Below are positions 16,613 through 25,883 of a DNA stretch of 64,000 nt, in pieces. Both the position numbers and the translations under genes were made by a program. Position 1 is the first letter of the stretch. The number at the start of each line of letters is the position of its first letter. Source of the DNA: Chloroflexi bacterium HGW-Chloroflexi-10 (GTDB taxonomy: Bacteria; Chloroflexota; Anaerolineae; Anaerolineales; Anaerolineaceae); the NCBI GenBank assembly GCA_002840755.1, contig PHBZ01000001.1, positions 1 through 64,000 of the forward strand, in the 5' to 3' direction. The notes under the pieces were generated by a model. The model saw only the letters and a program-made list of their open reading frames with translations, ran no database searches and was not told the DNA's origin.

Positions 16613-17740
16613 TTATCCCAAATGCATGGGCATGATAACGTGGATAAAGCCTTCTTCGCCGATGGGTTTGAAGATGGCCGGGGTATTGTTGGCATTGGTT
16701 TCCAGGGCGATGTTGGGGGTTTTGACTACATCCAACACTTCGCGCAGGTAGCGTACATTGAAGGCGATCAACAGACCTTCACCGTCAATGGTGGCATCCA
16801 ATTGGACTTCGGAGGTGCCGGTTTCTTCGGATTGAGCGGAGATTTCCACCACACCCGGGCCGCCGGGCTGGGGTTGGATGTGCAGGCGCACAATGTTGTT
16901 GCCGTCACGGGCGATGATCTCGGCCTGGCGGCAGGCTTTGTGGAAGCCGCCGGTGGAGATAATTGTGTGGGTTTTAGAAGAGCGCGGAATAATGGCTTCG
17001 AAGGGCGGGAAGTTGCCTTCGATTAACTGGGATACCAGTTCAGCATCCTTGAGGTGGAAGATCACCTGTCCACGACCGGCGGGTACGTTCATGGTGATGG
17101 TTTCATCTCCGTTGGTCGCGATGCGCGCCAGTTCGTTCATAGCGCGCGCCGGGATGATGATAGAAAGCGGCTGATTGGTTGGGTTGGACAGGGAATTTTT
17201 GCGTACCGAAATACGGAAGCCATCCGTGGCGGCCATGGAGATGAGATTGCCTTCAATCTGGGTGAGCACGCCCTGCAGTACCGGGCGGGCTTCGTCGGTA
17301 GAGGCGGCAAAGGCCACCTGCTGGATCATTTCTTTGAAGTCAGACACATTCAAGGCCACGCCTTCGCTCAGATCGGGAATGGGCATGGGCGGGTATTCCT
17401 GGGCATCGATACCTTTGATATCCGTGCTGTTGGTACCGCAACGGACATTGATAGTTTGGGTACGTTCATTGAGGGTCATTTCAACGCGGTCATTGGGCAG
17501 GGCATTCACCAGGTCTGAGATGGTGCGCGACGGGATGGTGACAGCGCCTTCTTCATCCACCCTGGCCGGAATCCAACAGGAAATTCCCAGTTCCAGGTTG
17601 GTAGCCGAAAGACGCAAGCGCCCTTCATCGGTGGCGATCAGGATATTCGCCAAGACCGGCAGTGTGCTGCGCGGTGAGACCGCACGCGAAACCATACTTA
17701 ATCCGTGTGCCAATTCCTGCTGTGAGACCGATGCTTTCAT
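16613..17740 (-). CDS. dnaN: DNA polymerase III beta subunit (sliding clamp)
   Basis: 375 residues, full length, with the three repeated clamp domains (about 1-120, 128-245, 248-375). The opening MKASVSQQELAHGLSMVSRAVSPRS and the C-terminal HVIMPMHLG are typical of DnaN; the last residues form part of the partner-binding pocket. It tethers the replicase and many repair enzymes to DNA. No dnaA, recF or gyrB lies beside it, so this is not the classic origin-region cluster. A terminator follows the stop. The upstream spacer (17741-17959) holds GGAATCAGGAA-like low-complexity sequence. Confidence 0.97.
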   Translation of the reverse strand: MKASVSQQELAHGLSMVSRAVSPRSTLPVLANILIATDEGRLRLSATNLELGISCWIPARVDEEGAVTIPSRTISDLVNALPNDRVEMTLNERTQTINVRCGTNSTDIKGIDAQEYPPMPIPDLSEGVALNVSDFKEMIQQVAFAASTDEARPVLQGVLTQIEGNLISMAATDGFRISVRKNSLSNPTNQPLSIIIPARAMNELARIATNGDETITMNVPAGRGQVIFHLKDAELVSQLIEGNFPPFEAIIPRSSKTHTIISTGGFHKACRQAEIIARDGNNIVRLHIQPQPGGPGVVEISAQSEETGTSEVQLDATIDGEGLLIAFNVRYLREVLDVVKTPNIALETNANNTPAIFKPIGEEGFIHVIMPMHLG

Positions 17741-17817
17741 GGGGTACCCTCTACCTTTTTAATATATTTTTTTGAATGTTAAAGTATACAACGAGAAGGA
17801 TAAAAATTCCAGTAAAA

Positions 17818-17886
17818 GGGATCAGGAAATGAGGAAATCAGGAACTGGGAATCAGGAATTTGGAAAAGGAAAAAGTTATCAGGAAG
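17818..17886. repeat. GGAATCAGGAA low-complexity spacer
   Basis: A degenerate run of ATCAGGAAAT, GAGGAAATC, AGGAACTGGGAATC and AGGAATTTGGAAAAGG units between dnaN and the DUF493 gene. Similar runs are at 28955-29045 and 16400-16480. Confidence 0.55.
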
Positions 17887-17959
17887 CCGTACCTATTTGC
17901 TGATTGCTTTTTACACTTTCTCGCGTACCTGCCCAACTTATGATACACTCGAAAACCAT

Positions 17960-18223
17960 ATGTCAGAAAATGAACCTATTGAATTCCCGTGTTATTTTCC
18001 GCTCAAGGCTATTGGTATTGATGAGGATGATTACCGCCAGTTTGTGATCGATACGGTGGCGACTTTTGTTGAAGGGGTAGATGCGGAGGCTGTGCGGACT
18101 CTGCCCAGCAGCGGGGGTAAATACCTTTCAGTAACGGTGCCGTTTACTGCACAAAGCCGTAAGCAGTTGAACGAGATTTACCAGGCGCTATCCAATGATC
18201 CGCGTACGCGTTATTTAATTTGA
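17960..18223 (+). CDS. DUF493 (YbeD-like) protein
   Basis: 87 residues from the ATG at 17960 (MSENEPIEFPCYFPLKAIG). The frame is open upstream to a TTG at 17897, but the extra 21 residues do not look like the family. The body has the compact ferredoxin-like DUF493 pattern: FPCYFPLKAIG near the start, the central GKYLSVTVPFTAQSRKQLNEIY, and a closing YQALSNDPRTRYLI. The function is not settled; the E. coli relative YbeD lies near lipoate genes and may be a small regulatory protein. It converges on the diguanylate cyclase gene with a 9-base overlap of the 3' ends. Confidence 0.8.
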   Translation: MSENEPIEFPCYFPLKAIGIDEDDYRQFVIDTVATFVEGVDAEAVRTLPSSGGKYLSVTVPFTAQSRKQLNEIYQALSNDPRTRYLI

Positions 18224-21200
18224 CGGATTGGTGTAGGTCTCAACGCGGTTGCGACCGCTTTGTTTAGCGATGTACATGGCCTGGTCGGCCTGGTCGAGCA
18301 GTTTACTGGTATCCAGGTCGGTTTGTCCGGCCAGCGTGGCTACGCCCAGGCTGATGGTGACGGTAATTGTTTTTCCATTAAATTTGGTTTCCAGCTTTTC
18401 CACCTCGCTACGCAGGCGTTCGGCGGTTATCCGGGCAGCTTCCATCGGAGTTTCCGGCAGCATGATGACCATTTCTTCACCACCGTAACGGGCGGCTATA
18501 TCCACCTGGCGTATGGTTTGGCGCACGCAATTGGCTACCTGGATTAATACTTCATCACCGGCGAGGTGGCCGTAGGTGTCATTTACCCGTTTAAAGATAT
18601 CGATATCGAGCATGATGATGGAAAATTCACGTTCATAGCGCCGGGAGCGTTCCAATTCGACATTTGCCAGATTAAAGAAATAGCGCCGGTTATATAGATG
18701 GGTCAATGGATCAGTTACAGCCATCAAATTAACCTCACTGAAGAGGCGCGCGTTCTGAATGGCAATCCCCGCCTGACTGGCAATTGATTCGATCATTGCC
18801 TGGTCATACGGGGAGAATTTGAAACCGGGTTTGATGGAAATAATGCCGATGACACCGAGCATGCTTGAACCGGCCATAACCGGTACACCCATCAGGCTGG
18901 TGGCTTTGATCTCAGCCAGATCCTGAGTGTAGATACCCCGCGCTTTCATCATGGCTACCGAATCGAGCAAGAGACTGCGGCGGTTGTTGATGATGTCCCA
19001 GGATAGGAGGCGCAGATTACGTGGTTCAATTTGCTCAACCAGGAAACTGGAATCGCGGTTCATGCTGTACTGAAAATGCAGGGATTGTCCTTCTTCACTG
19101 AGCAAGCCCAGTTGAGTCAGGTCGGCTTTGGTAATTTCCAATACCTGGCGCATTAATTCAGACAGAATAGTATCTATTTCTATGCTGCTGCTGATGGTGC
19201 GGGTGATGTTATGGAGCAGCTTTTCGCGATGCAGGGCTTCCTGCGTATCCAAGGAACGCTCCTCGGCCAGGCGACGGGCGGCTTCCAAATCTTTTTCGTA
19301 ACTGCGGCGTTCCGTTATATCGCGTGAGACACCCTGAATGCCGTTGATTTTTCCCTGGGCATCGAACATCAGGCTTGTTTCCACTTCCGTCCAGACGATA
19401 TCGCCGTTTTTGCAGGGCTGGGCCAGATTATAGCGAAGGGGAATCTCTTCAAATAATTTTTTCAGTGTCCATTCTCCGGCACTGGTTTTTTGAATGCATT
19501 CGAAAGCGTAAGTGATCTCCGGAAGTGATTCGGGCGCAAGGGACTCCAAAACCGTTTGGCGCAGCACTTCTTCCACGCTATAGCCGCGTAATTTCTTAAC
19601 TGAAGGGCTGACATAGGTGAATTTTCCATTTAAATCAGCTGTCCAGATCACATCCGAGGCGTTTTCTGCCAGCAGGCGGTATTTTTCTTCGCTGGCACGC
19701 AAGCGCTGCTCATTGCGGATGCGCTCGGTGGTATCTTCATAGGTATACAGCCGCCCGGTCAATTTACCGAGTATGCGAAATGGGGTGGCGTAGCGGTTGA
19801 TGACCTTCCCGTTGATAAAATGAAAGAGAATATTTTCTTCTGTTTCCATATCGACGAGCAAACGCTGTGTAGATTGATAGACGGTATCCCGATCTTTGAT
19901 GTGCTCGTACATCATATCAAAGCGTTTTTGCGCCGGTTCAATGCGGGCCCAATCTGCCGGCAGCTGCCAAAGTTCCAAAAAACGGCGGTTGTGGGCCAAT
20001 ACATTGGCCTGTGTATCAATCACCAGAATTCCGTTTAATGAGCCTTCGATAGTAGCTTGCAGTAAAGCCAGGGTGCGGTCGCGTTCGGTTTCTTCCTTTT
20101 TGCGTTCGGAAATATCCCGGGCTACCACCAGCATGGCTTGTTCGCCTTCGAATGTAATGAAGGCACTACTGATTTCCACATCGACAATGTGTTTGTCGCG
20201 GTGAATGACAGAGCTTTCATATACAGGAGGTGGGGTCTCCCCCTTTACCCGTTGATGGTGACGGTATTTTTCTTGCTGGACAGTTTCTTTCGTCAGTAAT
20301 TTGTCATAATTGGTATTGAATAATTCTTCCGGCTTATACCCGACCATGGCTGCCATTTGCTGGTTGCAATACTGGATGGTGCGGTTACGGATGATGCCAA
20401 TACCGTCCAATGAATGCTCCACCAGGGTGCGGTATTTTTCTTCACTGGATTCGAGAGAACGTTCCAATTTGTGTTTGTCGGTAAAATCCTGGAATAAAAC
20501 CAGCCACAAACGCAGCGGGCTGTGCGGCGTACTGATGCGGTCGCAATAAACAGAAAAGACACGGTCATTGCGTGAAATTTCAAAGCGGTAGATAGTATCT
20601 TCAGCAGCTGGTGAAAACTGCCACTCAGGTAAAAAATTATGCAGCGGTTTGCCAATCAGTTCTTTCGAAGTGGCTCCCAGAATCTGACAGGCTGCCGGGT
20701 TGAGCCCGTTAATGCGCTCTGCGGTGGTCAGATCCAACACAACAATACCCATGGGGATGGTATTCAGGATGATCTGGTTTTCCACCGGAGACATCTTGAA
20801 AAATTCGCTGCGGAAAAGTCTCAGCGCCATGATGGGAAAGCTAAGACCTAATAACAGCGGCATGATGTTTAATTGGGGTGAGAATATGCCCAGTATAGTG
20901 GCGATGGAACCCAGAAAAGGAATAGACATTCCCAGCAATAGGATGGCAATCTGCTTACGAAAAAATTGCTCGGAGCGAAAATATTGAAAAACAAGAATGA
21001 CCACTGCGGAAATATTTAAAGCGGCACTATATGCAAAATGTAAAAACATCCTGGAACCAAATTCAAAGCTCAAAAAGGATAAACCATTCACCTGAATGAT
21101 ATGCGGGTTGATGCGCATTAAAGCCGACCCATTGCCAAGCCAGAACAAGCTAAGTACAGTGACGGGTTCCAGACACAATAAGAAGATCAGGCTTTTACCG

Positions 21201-21490
21201 GAACCTTTTAAAAGCTGCGAATAACGGAGGGCAAAGAAAAGGAAAGCGGCGGGTAAAATTACAATTCCCAATTGTTTGACATTGGCCCAAAACAGCTTGG
21301 CAGGCAGAGTTTGCATAAATATTTCCACAAGATAAGCCCCGGCTCCGATGAAAATACTGAGCCCGACAAAAAACAGGGCAAAACCCCCTGGCAGTGTTTT
21401 TCGGGAACGGAAAGAAACAACCGTAAAAACGATTGAAAATATGATAGATAGGATCAGCAAAAGGACGAATAGGATATTTTGCAGATTCAT
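18215..21490 (-). CDS. Multi-PAS/GAF membrane diguanylate cyclase
   Basis: 1091 residues. An N-terminal block (about 1-230) has seven hydrophobic segments resembling the 7TM sensor of membrane histidine kinases. At least four PAS domains with PAC-like ends follow (about 240-740), including EEKYRTLVEHSLDGIGI and EEKYRLLAENASDVIWT, then a GAF domain (about 770-920) and GGDEF (about 925-1085). The active-site loop is GGEEM (1003-1007), an accepted variant, and RQVD (994-997) forms the product-inhibition I-site five residues before it. It should make cyclic di-GMP in response to membrane, ligand or redox signals. No EAL domain is present. Confidence 0.9.
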   Translation of the reverse strand: MNLQNILFVLLLILSIIFSIVFTVVSFRSRKTLPGGFALFFVGLSIFIGAGAYLVEIFMQTLPAKLFWANVKQLGIVILPAAFLFFALRYSQLLKGSGKSLIFLLCLEPVTVLSLFWLGNGSALMRINPHIIQVNGLSFLSFEFGSRMFLHFAYSAALNISAVVILVFQYFRSEQFFRKQIAILLLGMSIPFLGSIATILGIFSPQLNIMPLLLGLSFPIMALRLFRSEFFKMSPVENQIILNTIPMGIVVLDLTTAERINGLNPAACQILGATSKELIGKPLHNFLPEWQFSPAAEDTIYRFEISRNDRVFSVYCDRISTPHSPLRLWLVLFQDFTDKHKLERSLESSEEKYRTLVEHSLDGIGIIRNRTIQYCNQQMAAMVGYKPEELFNTNYDKLLTKETVQQEKYRHHQRVKGETPPPVYESSVIHRDKHIVDVEISSAFITFEGEQAMLVVARDISERKKEETERDRTLALLQATIEGSLNGILVIDTQANVLAHNRRFLELWQLPADWARIEPAQKRFDMMYEHIKDRDTVYQSTQRLLVDMETEENILFHFINGKVINRYATPFRILGKLTGRLYTYEDTTERIRNEQRLRASEEKYRLLAENASDVIWTADLNGKFTYVSPSVKKLRGYSVEEVLRQTVLESLAPESLPEITYAFECIQKTSAGEWTLKKLFEEIPLRYNLAQPCKNGDIVWTEVETSLMFDAQGKINGIQGVSRDITERRSYEKDLEAARRLAEERSLDTQEALHREKLLHNITRTISSSIEIDTILSELMRQVLEITKADLTQLGLLSEEGQSLHFQYSMNRDSSFLVEQIEPRNLRLLSWDIINNRRSLLLDSVAMMKARGIYTQDLAEIKATSLMGVPVMAGSSMLGVIGIISIKPGFKFSPYDQAMIESIASQAGIAIQNARLFSEVNLMAVTDPLTHLYNRRYFFNLANVELERSRRYEREFSIIMLDIDIFKRVNDTYGHLAGDEVLIQVANCVRQTIRQVDIAARYGGEEMVIMLPETPMEAARITAERLRSEVEKLETKFNGKTITVTISLGVATLAGQTDLDTSKLLDQADQAMYIAKQSGRNRVETYTNPSN

Positions 21491-21663
21491 AGTTTAACTT
21501 TTATAAAGTGAATAAAAAAATTATCCTGATTGCAAACTTGATTATATGAGGCGATCCATATAATTCTCTTCCACATTTATTATATGCTTTTAATTCAAAA
21601 ATGATCATTGAAAAACAATAATTTATTACAACAGCAGCATTGGCGCGCAAGTTTGAAAAAATG

Positions 21664-21694
21664 CAAAAAAAGCTGACCGTTTGAGAGGTCAACT
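21664..21694 (-). terminator. Terminator downstream of tRNA-Leu
   Basis: On the minus strand AGTTGACC pairs with GGTCAGCT (one G-T pair) around TCTCAAAC and is followed by TTTTTTG. It begins about 38 bases after the tRNA 3' end. Confidence 0.7.
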
Positions 21695-21731
21695 TTGTTG
21701 GTGGGCATTTGCCCTGTGATATAATTTGCTG

Positions 21732-21813
21732 TGCCGAAGGTGGGAATCGAACCCACATACCCGAAGGTACACGATTTTGAGTCGTGCGCGTCTGCCAATT
21801 CCGCCACTCCGGC
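21732..21813 (-). tRNA. tRNA-Leu (anticodon CAA)
   Basis: The minus strand folds as a class II tRNA. Acceptor GCCGGAG pairs with CTTCGGC (one G-T), with discriminator A at 21732. The D-arm contains GGCAGAC, and the anticodon stem CACGA/TCGTG carries the loop CTCAAAA, giving anticodon CAA for UUG. A long variable arm, TACCTTCGGGTA, and the T-loop TTCGATT follow. CCA is not encoded. It stands alone, divergent from ychF 55 bases away. Confidence 0.93.
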
Positions 21814-21868
21814 TCGAATGTATTGCTGTATATCTAATAATCTTGGAAGGGTCAAGGTATAAATTAAT

Positions 21869-22939
21869 ATGCAATTAGGAATCATAGGCTTACCACAAAG
21901 TGGAAAAACCACCCTGTTTAATGCGTTAACCCGGGGGGATGTTCCCACCGGTATGTCTGCCGGGCGTATTCAGGTAAATACGGCGGTAGTGGATGTACCG
22001 GATGCCAGAGTGGACAAGCTTTCGTCCATGTTTAACCCAAAAAAGACCATTTATGCCAAAGTTACCTATGCCGATATTGCCGGTTTGGACGGCAGCACCG
22101 GAAAGAGCGGCATTTCTGGTGTGCTGCTCAACCAACTCACGCAAATGGATGGTTTTATTCATGTGGTGCGCTGTTTTGAGGATGAAAACGTTATGCACCA
22201 GTCCGGCAGTGTTAATCCGCTGCGGGATCTGGAGACCATGGACAGCGAGTTTGTGATTAATGACCTGATCTCGGTGGAGCGCAAAATGGAACGGCTGCAC
22301 GAAGAACGCAAGAAGGGTGCCGGGCGGGATAAGGCGACGATTGAGCGGGAAATTGCCCTGTTTGAGCGGATGCACGCCGCATTGAGCGATGAAATTCCGC
22401 TGCGGGATATGGAAATGGCTATTGAAGATGAACGAGCTCTCTCAGGGTTCGGGTTTCTCAGCCTGAAGCCGGTATTGGTGGTTTTTAATCTTTCTGAGGG
22501 GCAGCAAGCGCCCAGCCTGGAGTATCGCCATCAGCGCAGCAAAGTGGTGGCGCTGCAGGGTAAACTGGAGATGGATATTGCCCAACTGCCCGCTGAAGAT
22601 GCCGAAATGTTTATGGCGGAATACGGCATTACCGAACCCAGCCTGAACCGTGTTATTCTGCTCTCTTACGATTTACTCGGTTTGCAATCTTTCTTTACGG
22701 TTGGACCGGATGAATGCCGCGCCTGGACCGTGCGCGCGGGGGCTATGGCACCTGAAGCCGCCGGGGTGATTCATACCGATTTACAGAAAGGCTTTATCCG
22801 CGCAGAGGTGGTGGCTTACGATGACCTGATTACCCTGGGCAGCATGAACGAGGTAAAAGCCAAAGGCAAAATGCGCCTGGAAGGCAAGGAATATTGCGTC
22901 AAAGAAGGCGACATTTTGAATATTCGCTTTAATATTTAA
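21869..22939 (+). CDS. ychF: Ribosome-binding ATPase YchF / Obg-like
   Basis: 356 residues. The G domain has P-loop GLPQSGKTT (7-15), switch region around ADIAGL, and NLSE in place of the GTPase NKxD motif, which is the reason YchF proteins prefer ATP. A helical insert (about 125-200) and a C-terminal TGS domain (about 270-356) follow, with the family signature GVIHTDLQKGFIRAEVVAYDDL. YchF binds ribosomes and is linked to redox and stress responses. ATG at 21869; only a weak purine tract precedes it. Confidence 0.93.
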   Translation: MQLGIIGLPQSGKTTLFNALTRGDVPTGMSAGRIQVNTAVVDVPDARVDKLSSMFNPKKTIYAKVTYADIAGLDGSTGKSGISGVLLNQLTQMDGFIHVVRCFEDENVMHQSGSVNPLRDLETMDSEFVINDLISVERKMERLHEERKKGAGRDKATIEREIALFERMHAALSDEIPLRDMEMAIEDERALSGFGFLSLKPVLVVFNLSEGQQAPSLEYRHQRSKVVALQGKLEMDIAQLPAEDAEMFMAEYGITEPSLNRVILLSYDLLGLQSFFTVGPDECRAWTVRAGAMAPEAAGVIHTDLQKGFIRAEVVAYDDLITLGSMNEVKAKGKMRLEGKEYCVKEGDILNIRFNI

Positions 22940-22956
22940 GGGAAGTAAGATAGTAA

Positions 22957-23002
22957 GTGATGAGTAACGAGTAATGAGTAATGAGTAACGAGTGATGAGT
23001 GG
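22957..23002. repeat. TRATGAG heptad array
   Basis: Six to seven near-perfect 7-base units (GAGTAAC, GAGTAAT, GAGTGAT) directly follow the ychF stop and precede the terminator. The same heptad occurs at 236-262 and in partial form at 63668-63685. The copies look like slippage products and not protein-binding sites, but the recurrence between genes is notable. Confidence 0.65.
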
Positions 23003-23009
23003 CAATAAT

Positions 23010-23040
23010 AAAAACCGTCCTTTCTCAGGGACGGTTTTCT
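23010..23040. terminator. Bidirectional terminator between ychF and acsA
   Basis: AAAACCGTCC pairs with GGACGGTTTT around a short TTTCTCAG loop, with A and T runs on both sides. It lies between two converging genes and can end both transcripts. Confidence 0.85.
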
Positions 23041-23061
23041 GTTTAACAGGGTGTGTTTAAC

Positions 23062-24978
23062 TTATTCTTCCAGAGTCGTCAGATCACCTTCCGGCAGGCC
23101 GAGGGCGCGCGCTTTGAGCACACGGCGCATGATCTTACCGCTGCGCGTCTTGGGCAACTGCTGGACGATCTCGATGCGCTCGGGATTGGCAATTGGCCCG
23201 ATTTCATGGACTACATGCGCCTTGAGTTCGTTGATTAACTGATCTGTATATTCTGCTCCGGAACGCAGGATTACGAAAGCATGGATGGCGTTGCCTTTAA
23301 TATCGTGCGGCAGCCCGATAGCGGCCGCCTCAGCCACTGCCGCATGGCTGACCAGCGCACTCTCGATCTCGGCCGTCCCAAGGCGATAACCTGAAACCTT
23401 GATCACATCATCCACACGGCCGATGATCCAGAAATACCCATCAGAGTCTCTGCGGGCACTGTCACCGGTGAAATACACACCCGGGAAGCGGCTCCAATAC
23501 TGCTGCACATACCGATCGGGATCGTTGTAGATTGTACGCAGCATGGCCGGCCAGGGCTGTTTGAGCACCAGGAAACCTTCTTCCCCGGGACCCACGGGCT
23601 GACCATTTTCACCATAGATATCCGCTTCCACGCCAGGAAAGGCAAAGGTGGCACTTCCGGGTTTGAGGGAGGTCTCCGGTAAAGGGGTAATCATAAACAT
23701 GCCCGTTTCAGTCTGCCACCAGGTATCCATGATCGGACAGCGTTCCTTACCAATCACACGATAGTACCAGCGCCAGGCCTCCGGATTGATTGGTTCCCCT
23801 ACGCTGCCCAGCAAACGCAGCGAAGACAGATCGTGGCGGTTGGGCCAGGCTTCGCCAAAACGCATCAATCCGCGGATGGCGGTTGGCGCGGCATAGAGCA
23901 CATTAATCCCATACTTCTCGATCATTGACCACCAGCGGTTGGGATAGGGATAGGTTGGGGCACCCTCATACATAAAGCTGGTCGCGCCGAGCAGCAGCGG
24001 CGCATAAACGATGTAACTGTGCCCGGTAATCCAACCCGGGTCCGCGGCGCACCACCAGCGATCTTCCTCTTTGAGATCGAAGACCCACTTCAAAGTCGTG
24101 CCAACGCCTACCATATAGCCACCGTGTGAGTGCACGATGGCCTTTGGTTTACCGGTGGTGCCTGAGGTATACAGCATGAACAACGGGTCCTCGGCATCCA
24201 TTACTTCCGTCTCGCAGCGGGAGTTTCCACTGGCCGTCCGCGCTACCGGCAGGGACATCAGGTCGTGGTACCAGTAATCACGCCCGGATTCCATGGGTAC
24301 TTCATGGGCAGTGCGTTTGACGACGATCACATGCTCAACCGAACCCGCGCGGCGAATGGCTTCATCGGAGATTTTTTTCAGTTCCACAATCTTGCCGTTC
24401 ATATACCCGCCATCGCAGGTTATTACCACGTTGGATTGGCTGTCTTCGATGCGCTCGTGCAGCGCTTCAACTGAGAAACCTCCATAAACCACCGAATGCA
24501 CCGCGCCGATCTTGGCACAGGCCAGCATAGCTACCGGCAATTCCGGGACGCGCCCCATGTAGATGGTGACCCGGTCGCCTTTGTGTACCCCCATGCTGCG
24601 CAGCACGTTGGCAAACATACAGACTTCGCGGTTGAGCGCATGGTAGGAGTACGTGCGCACTTCGCCTGTTTCGCCTTCCCAAATAAGGGCCAGCTTGTTA
24701 CGGCGCCAGGTACTACAATGGCGGTCCAAACAGTTGGCAACGATATTTACCTTACCACCCACAAACCATTGGTAAAAAGGTGCGCGACTGTCATCCAACA
24801 CCTTCTCCCAGGGTTCAAACCACTCATACTCAGAGGCACGTTCCGCCCAGAAACCCTCAAGGTTCCCGGCGGCAATCTGCGTTTGTTCTGCCCGATTTTT
24901 AATGGTAGCGGCGGCGAGTGCGGCGGATGACGGCTGGTACAGATCGACCGGCTCCTGGTCCACAGATAGTGTAGACAT
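23062..24978 (-). CDS. acsA: Acetyl-CoA synthetase
   Basis: 638 residues, full length for AMP-forming acetate-CoA ligase. Visible motifs: the AMP-binding loop [18 protein letters not shown] (near residue 270), WWQTETG, the hinge region [14 protein letters not shown], and RSGKIMRR near the C-terminus, whose K615 is the lysine that is acetylated to switch the enzyme off in many bacteria. It converts acetate, CoA and ATP to acetyl-CoA. It stands alone, with a shared terminator after its stop. The spacer upstream (24979-25172) shows no gene. Confidence 0.96.
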   Translation of the reverse strand: MSTLSVDQEPVDLYQPSSAALAAATIKNRAEQTQIAAGNLEGFWAERASEYEWFEPWEKVLDDSRAPFYQWFVGGKVNIVANCLDRHCSTWRRNKLALIWEGETGEVRTYSYHALNREVCMFANVLRSMGVHKGDRVTIYMGRVPELPVAMLACAKIGAVHSVVYGGFSVEALHERIEDSQSNVVITCDGGYMNGKIVELKKISDEAIRRAGSVEHVIVVKRTAHEVPMESGRDYWYHDLMSLPVARTASGNSRCETEVMDAEDPLFMLYTSGTTGKPKAIVHSHGGYMVGVGTTLKWVFDLKEEDRWWCAADPGWITGHSYIVYAPLLLGATSFMYEGAPTYPYPNRWWSMIEKYGINVLYAAPTAIRGLMRFGEAWPNRHDLSSLRLLGSVGEPINPEAWRWYYRVIGKERCPIMDTWWQTETGMFMITPLPETSLKPGSATFAFPGVEADIYGENGQPVGPGEEGFLVLKQPWPAMLRTIYNDPDRYVQQYWSRFPGVYFTGDSARRDSDGYFWIIGRVDDVIKVSGYRLGTAEIESALVSHAAVAEAAAIGLPHDIKGNAIHAFVILRSGAEYTDQLINELKAHVVHEIGPIANPERIEIVQQLPKTRSGKIMRRVLKARALGLPEGDLTTLEE

Positions 24979-25172
24979 TCCCTGACTCCTTCCTTGTCTT
25001 ACTCATCTCGTAGCGTAGTTTTATTTAAATACTATTCTTGTCAACATTATAGCAATTATATATCTGAGAGGCGTATGCTTGCCTAAGCCCTATGCAAAAA
25101 TTTATTGCCTTTCCAAATTCCCCGCTTTTTAAAAGAAAGACGAATGGATTACAGATGATCATTCACCTATCA

Positions 25173-25205
25173 AAAAACCAGGGATATGTATCCCTGGTTT
25201 TTTCA
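25173..25205. terminator. Terminator downstream of the HD-domain gene
   Basis: AACCAGGGAT pairs with ATCCCTGGTT around ATGT, with AAAAA on the left and TTTTTT on the right. Orientation fits the minus-strand operon that ends at 25239, and it may also act on the plus strand. Confidence 0.8.
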
Positions 25206-25238
25206 TTGCTATGGCTTCATTCCAAAACCCTGTGAAAC

Positions 25239-25883
25239 CTATACGCCGGCGATATCCTTGCGCATCTGGCGGACAAAGCCTTCCTGAGCGGCAATGCGCT
25301 GGGCAGCGCGGTCTCGCGAGGCGGGGAAGTAGAACAGGTCTACCAGTTGTTTACGGCGGGCCAGTTCGTCTTTGGCCATGCGCACCACTTCGCCGTAGCT
25401 CATCATGTGCTCCGGGAAAGCCGGCATTACGGCGATCATGTTGACAAAAGAAAGCGGGCCGAGTTTGGTGAGCTTATCAGCATCCCATAAGAGGCGGGCC
25501 TCGTGTTCTTCAACGGGCAGGGTTTGTGCGGGACTGGAGTGTTTCTCCACGGCATTGGCTACTGCGGCAATTTTTTCTTGTGGAAAATCGGTTTTGCCCA
25601 GGTTGGCGCGTACCCAATTGGCGGCCAGTACGGCATGCTGATCGGGCTTAGCCAATTGCGGTTGGTAGCGGTCGTGCAGCCAGACAGCCGCAATAATGAT
25701 TTCTTCATCGCCACCTTCCAACTGCATCAGCCAGCGGGCGTCACGTTCCACCTGGCGCACATGTTCCAGGCGATAGTTGAAGTATGACTTTCCATCCGGT
25801 GTAGGCCAGATTTCCATCGCCACCTGTCCGGTTATTTTTTCAAGGTCTTTGCGAACTTCATTTATCCATTCGTGGGTACTCAT
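25239..25883 (-). CDS. HD-domain hydrolase
   Basis: 214 residues from the ATG at 25883 (MSTHEWINEV), which has GGAGGATGAG about eight bases upstream; the longer open frame to 25940 lies inside the preceding gene. HD-superfamily metal ligands are visible: H in YRLEHVRQVERDA, HD in AAVWLHDRY, and D in LLWDADKLTKLG. Such proteins cleave phosphomonoester or phosphodiester bonds in nucleotides; the substrate here is unknown. It overlaps the upstream membrane-protein gene by 26 bases and is probably translated with it. Confidence 0.8.
   Translation of the reverse strand: MSTHEWINEVRKDLEKITGQVAMEIWPTPDGKSYFNYRLEHVRQVERDARWLMQLEGGDEEIIIAAVWLHDRYQPQLAKPDQHAVLAANWVRANLGKTDFPQEKIAAVANAVEKHSSPAQTLPVEEHEARLLWDADKLTKLGPLSFVNMIAVMPAFPEHMMSYGEVVRMAKDELARRKQLVDLFYFPASRDRAAQRIAAQEGFVRQMRKDIAGV

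Noticed and set aside
16613..17740. Replication origin near dnaN
   Set aside because: No dnaA, recF or gyrB and no cluster of DnaA boxes was seen beside it.
22957..23002. CRISPR-like repeat array
   Set aside because: Units are seven bases with no spacers, and there are no cas genes in the window.
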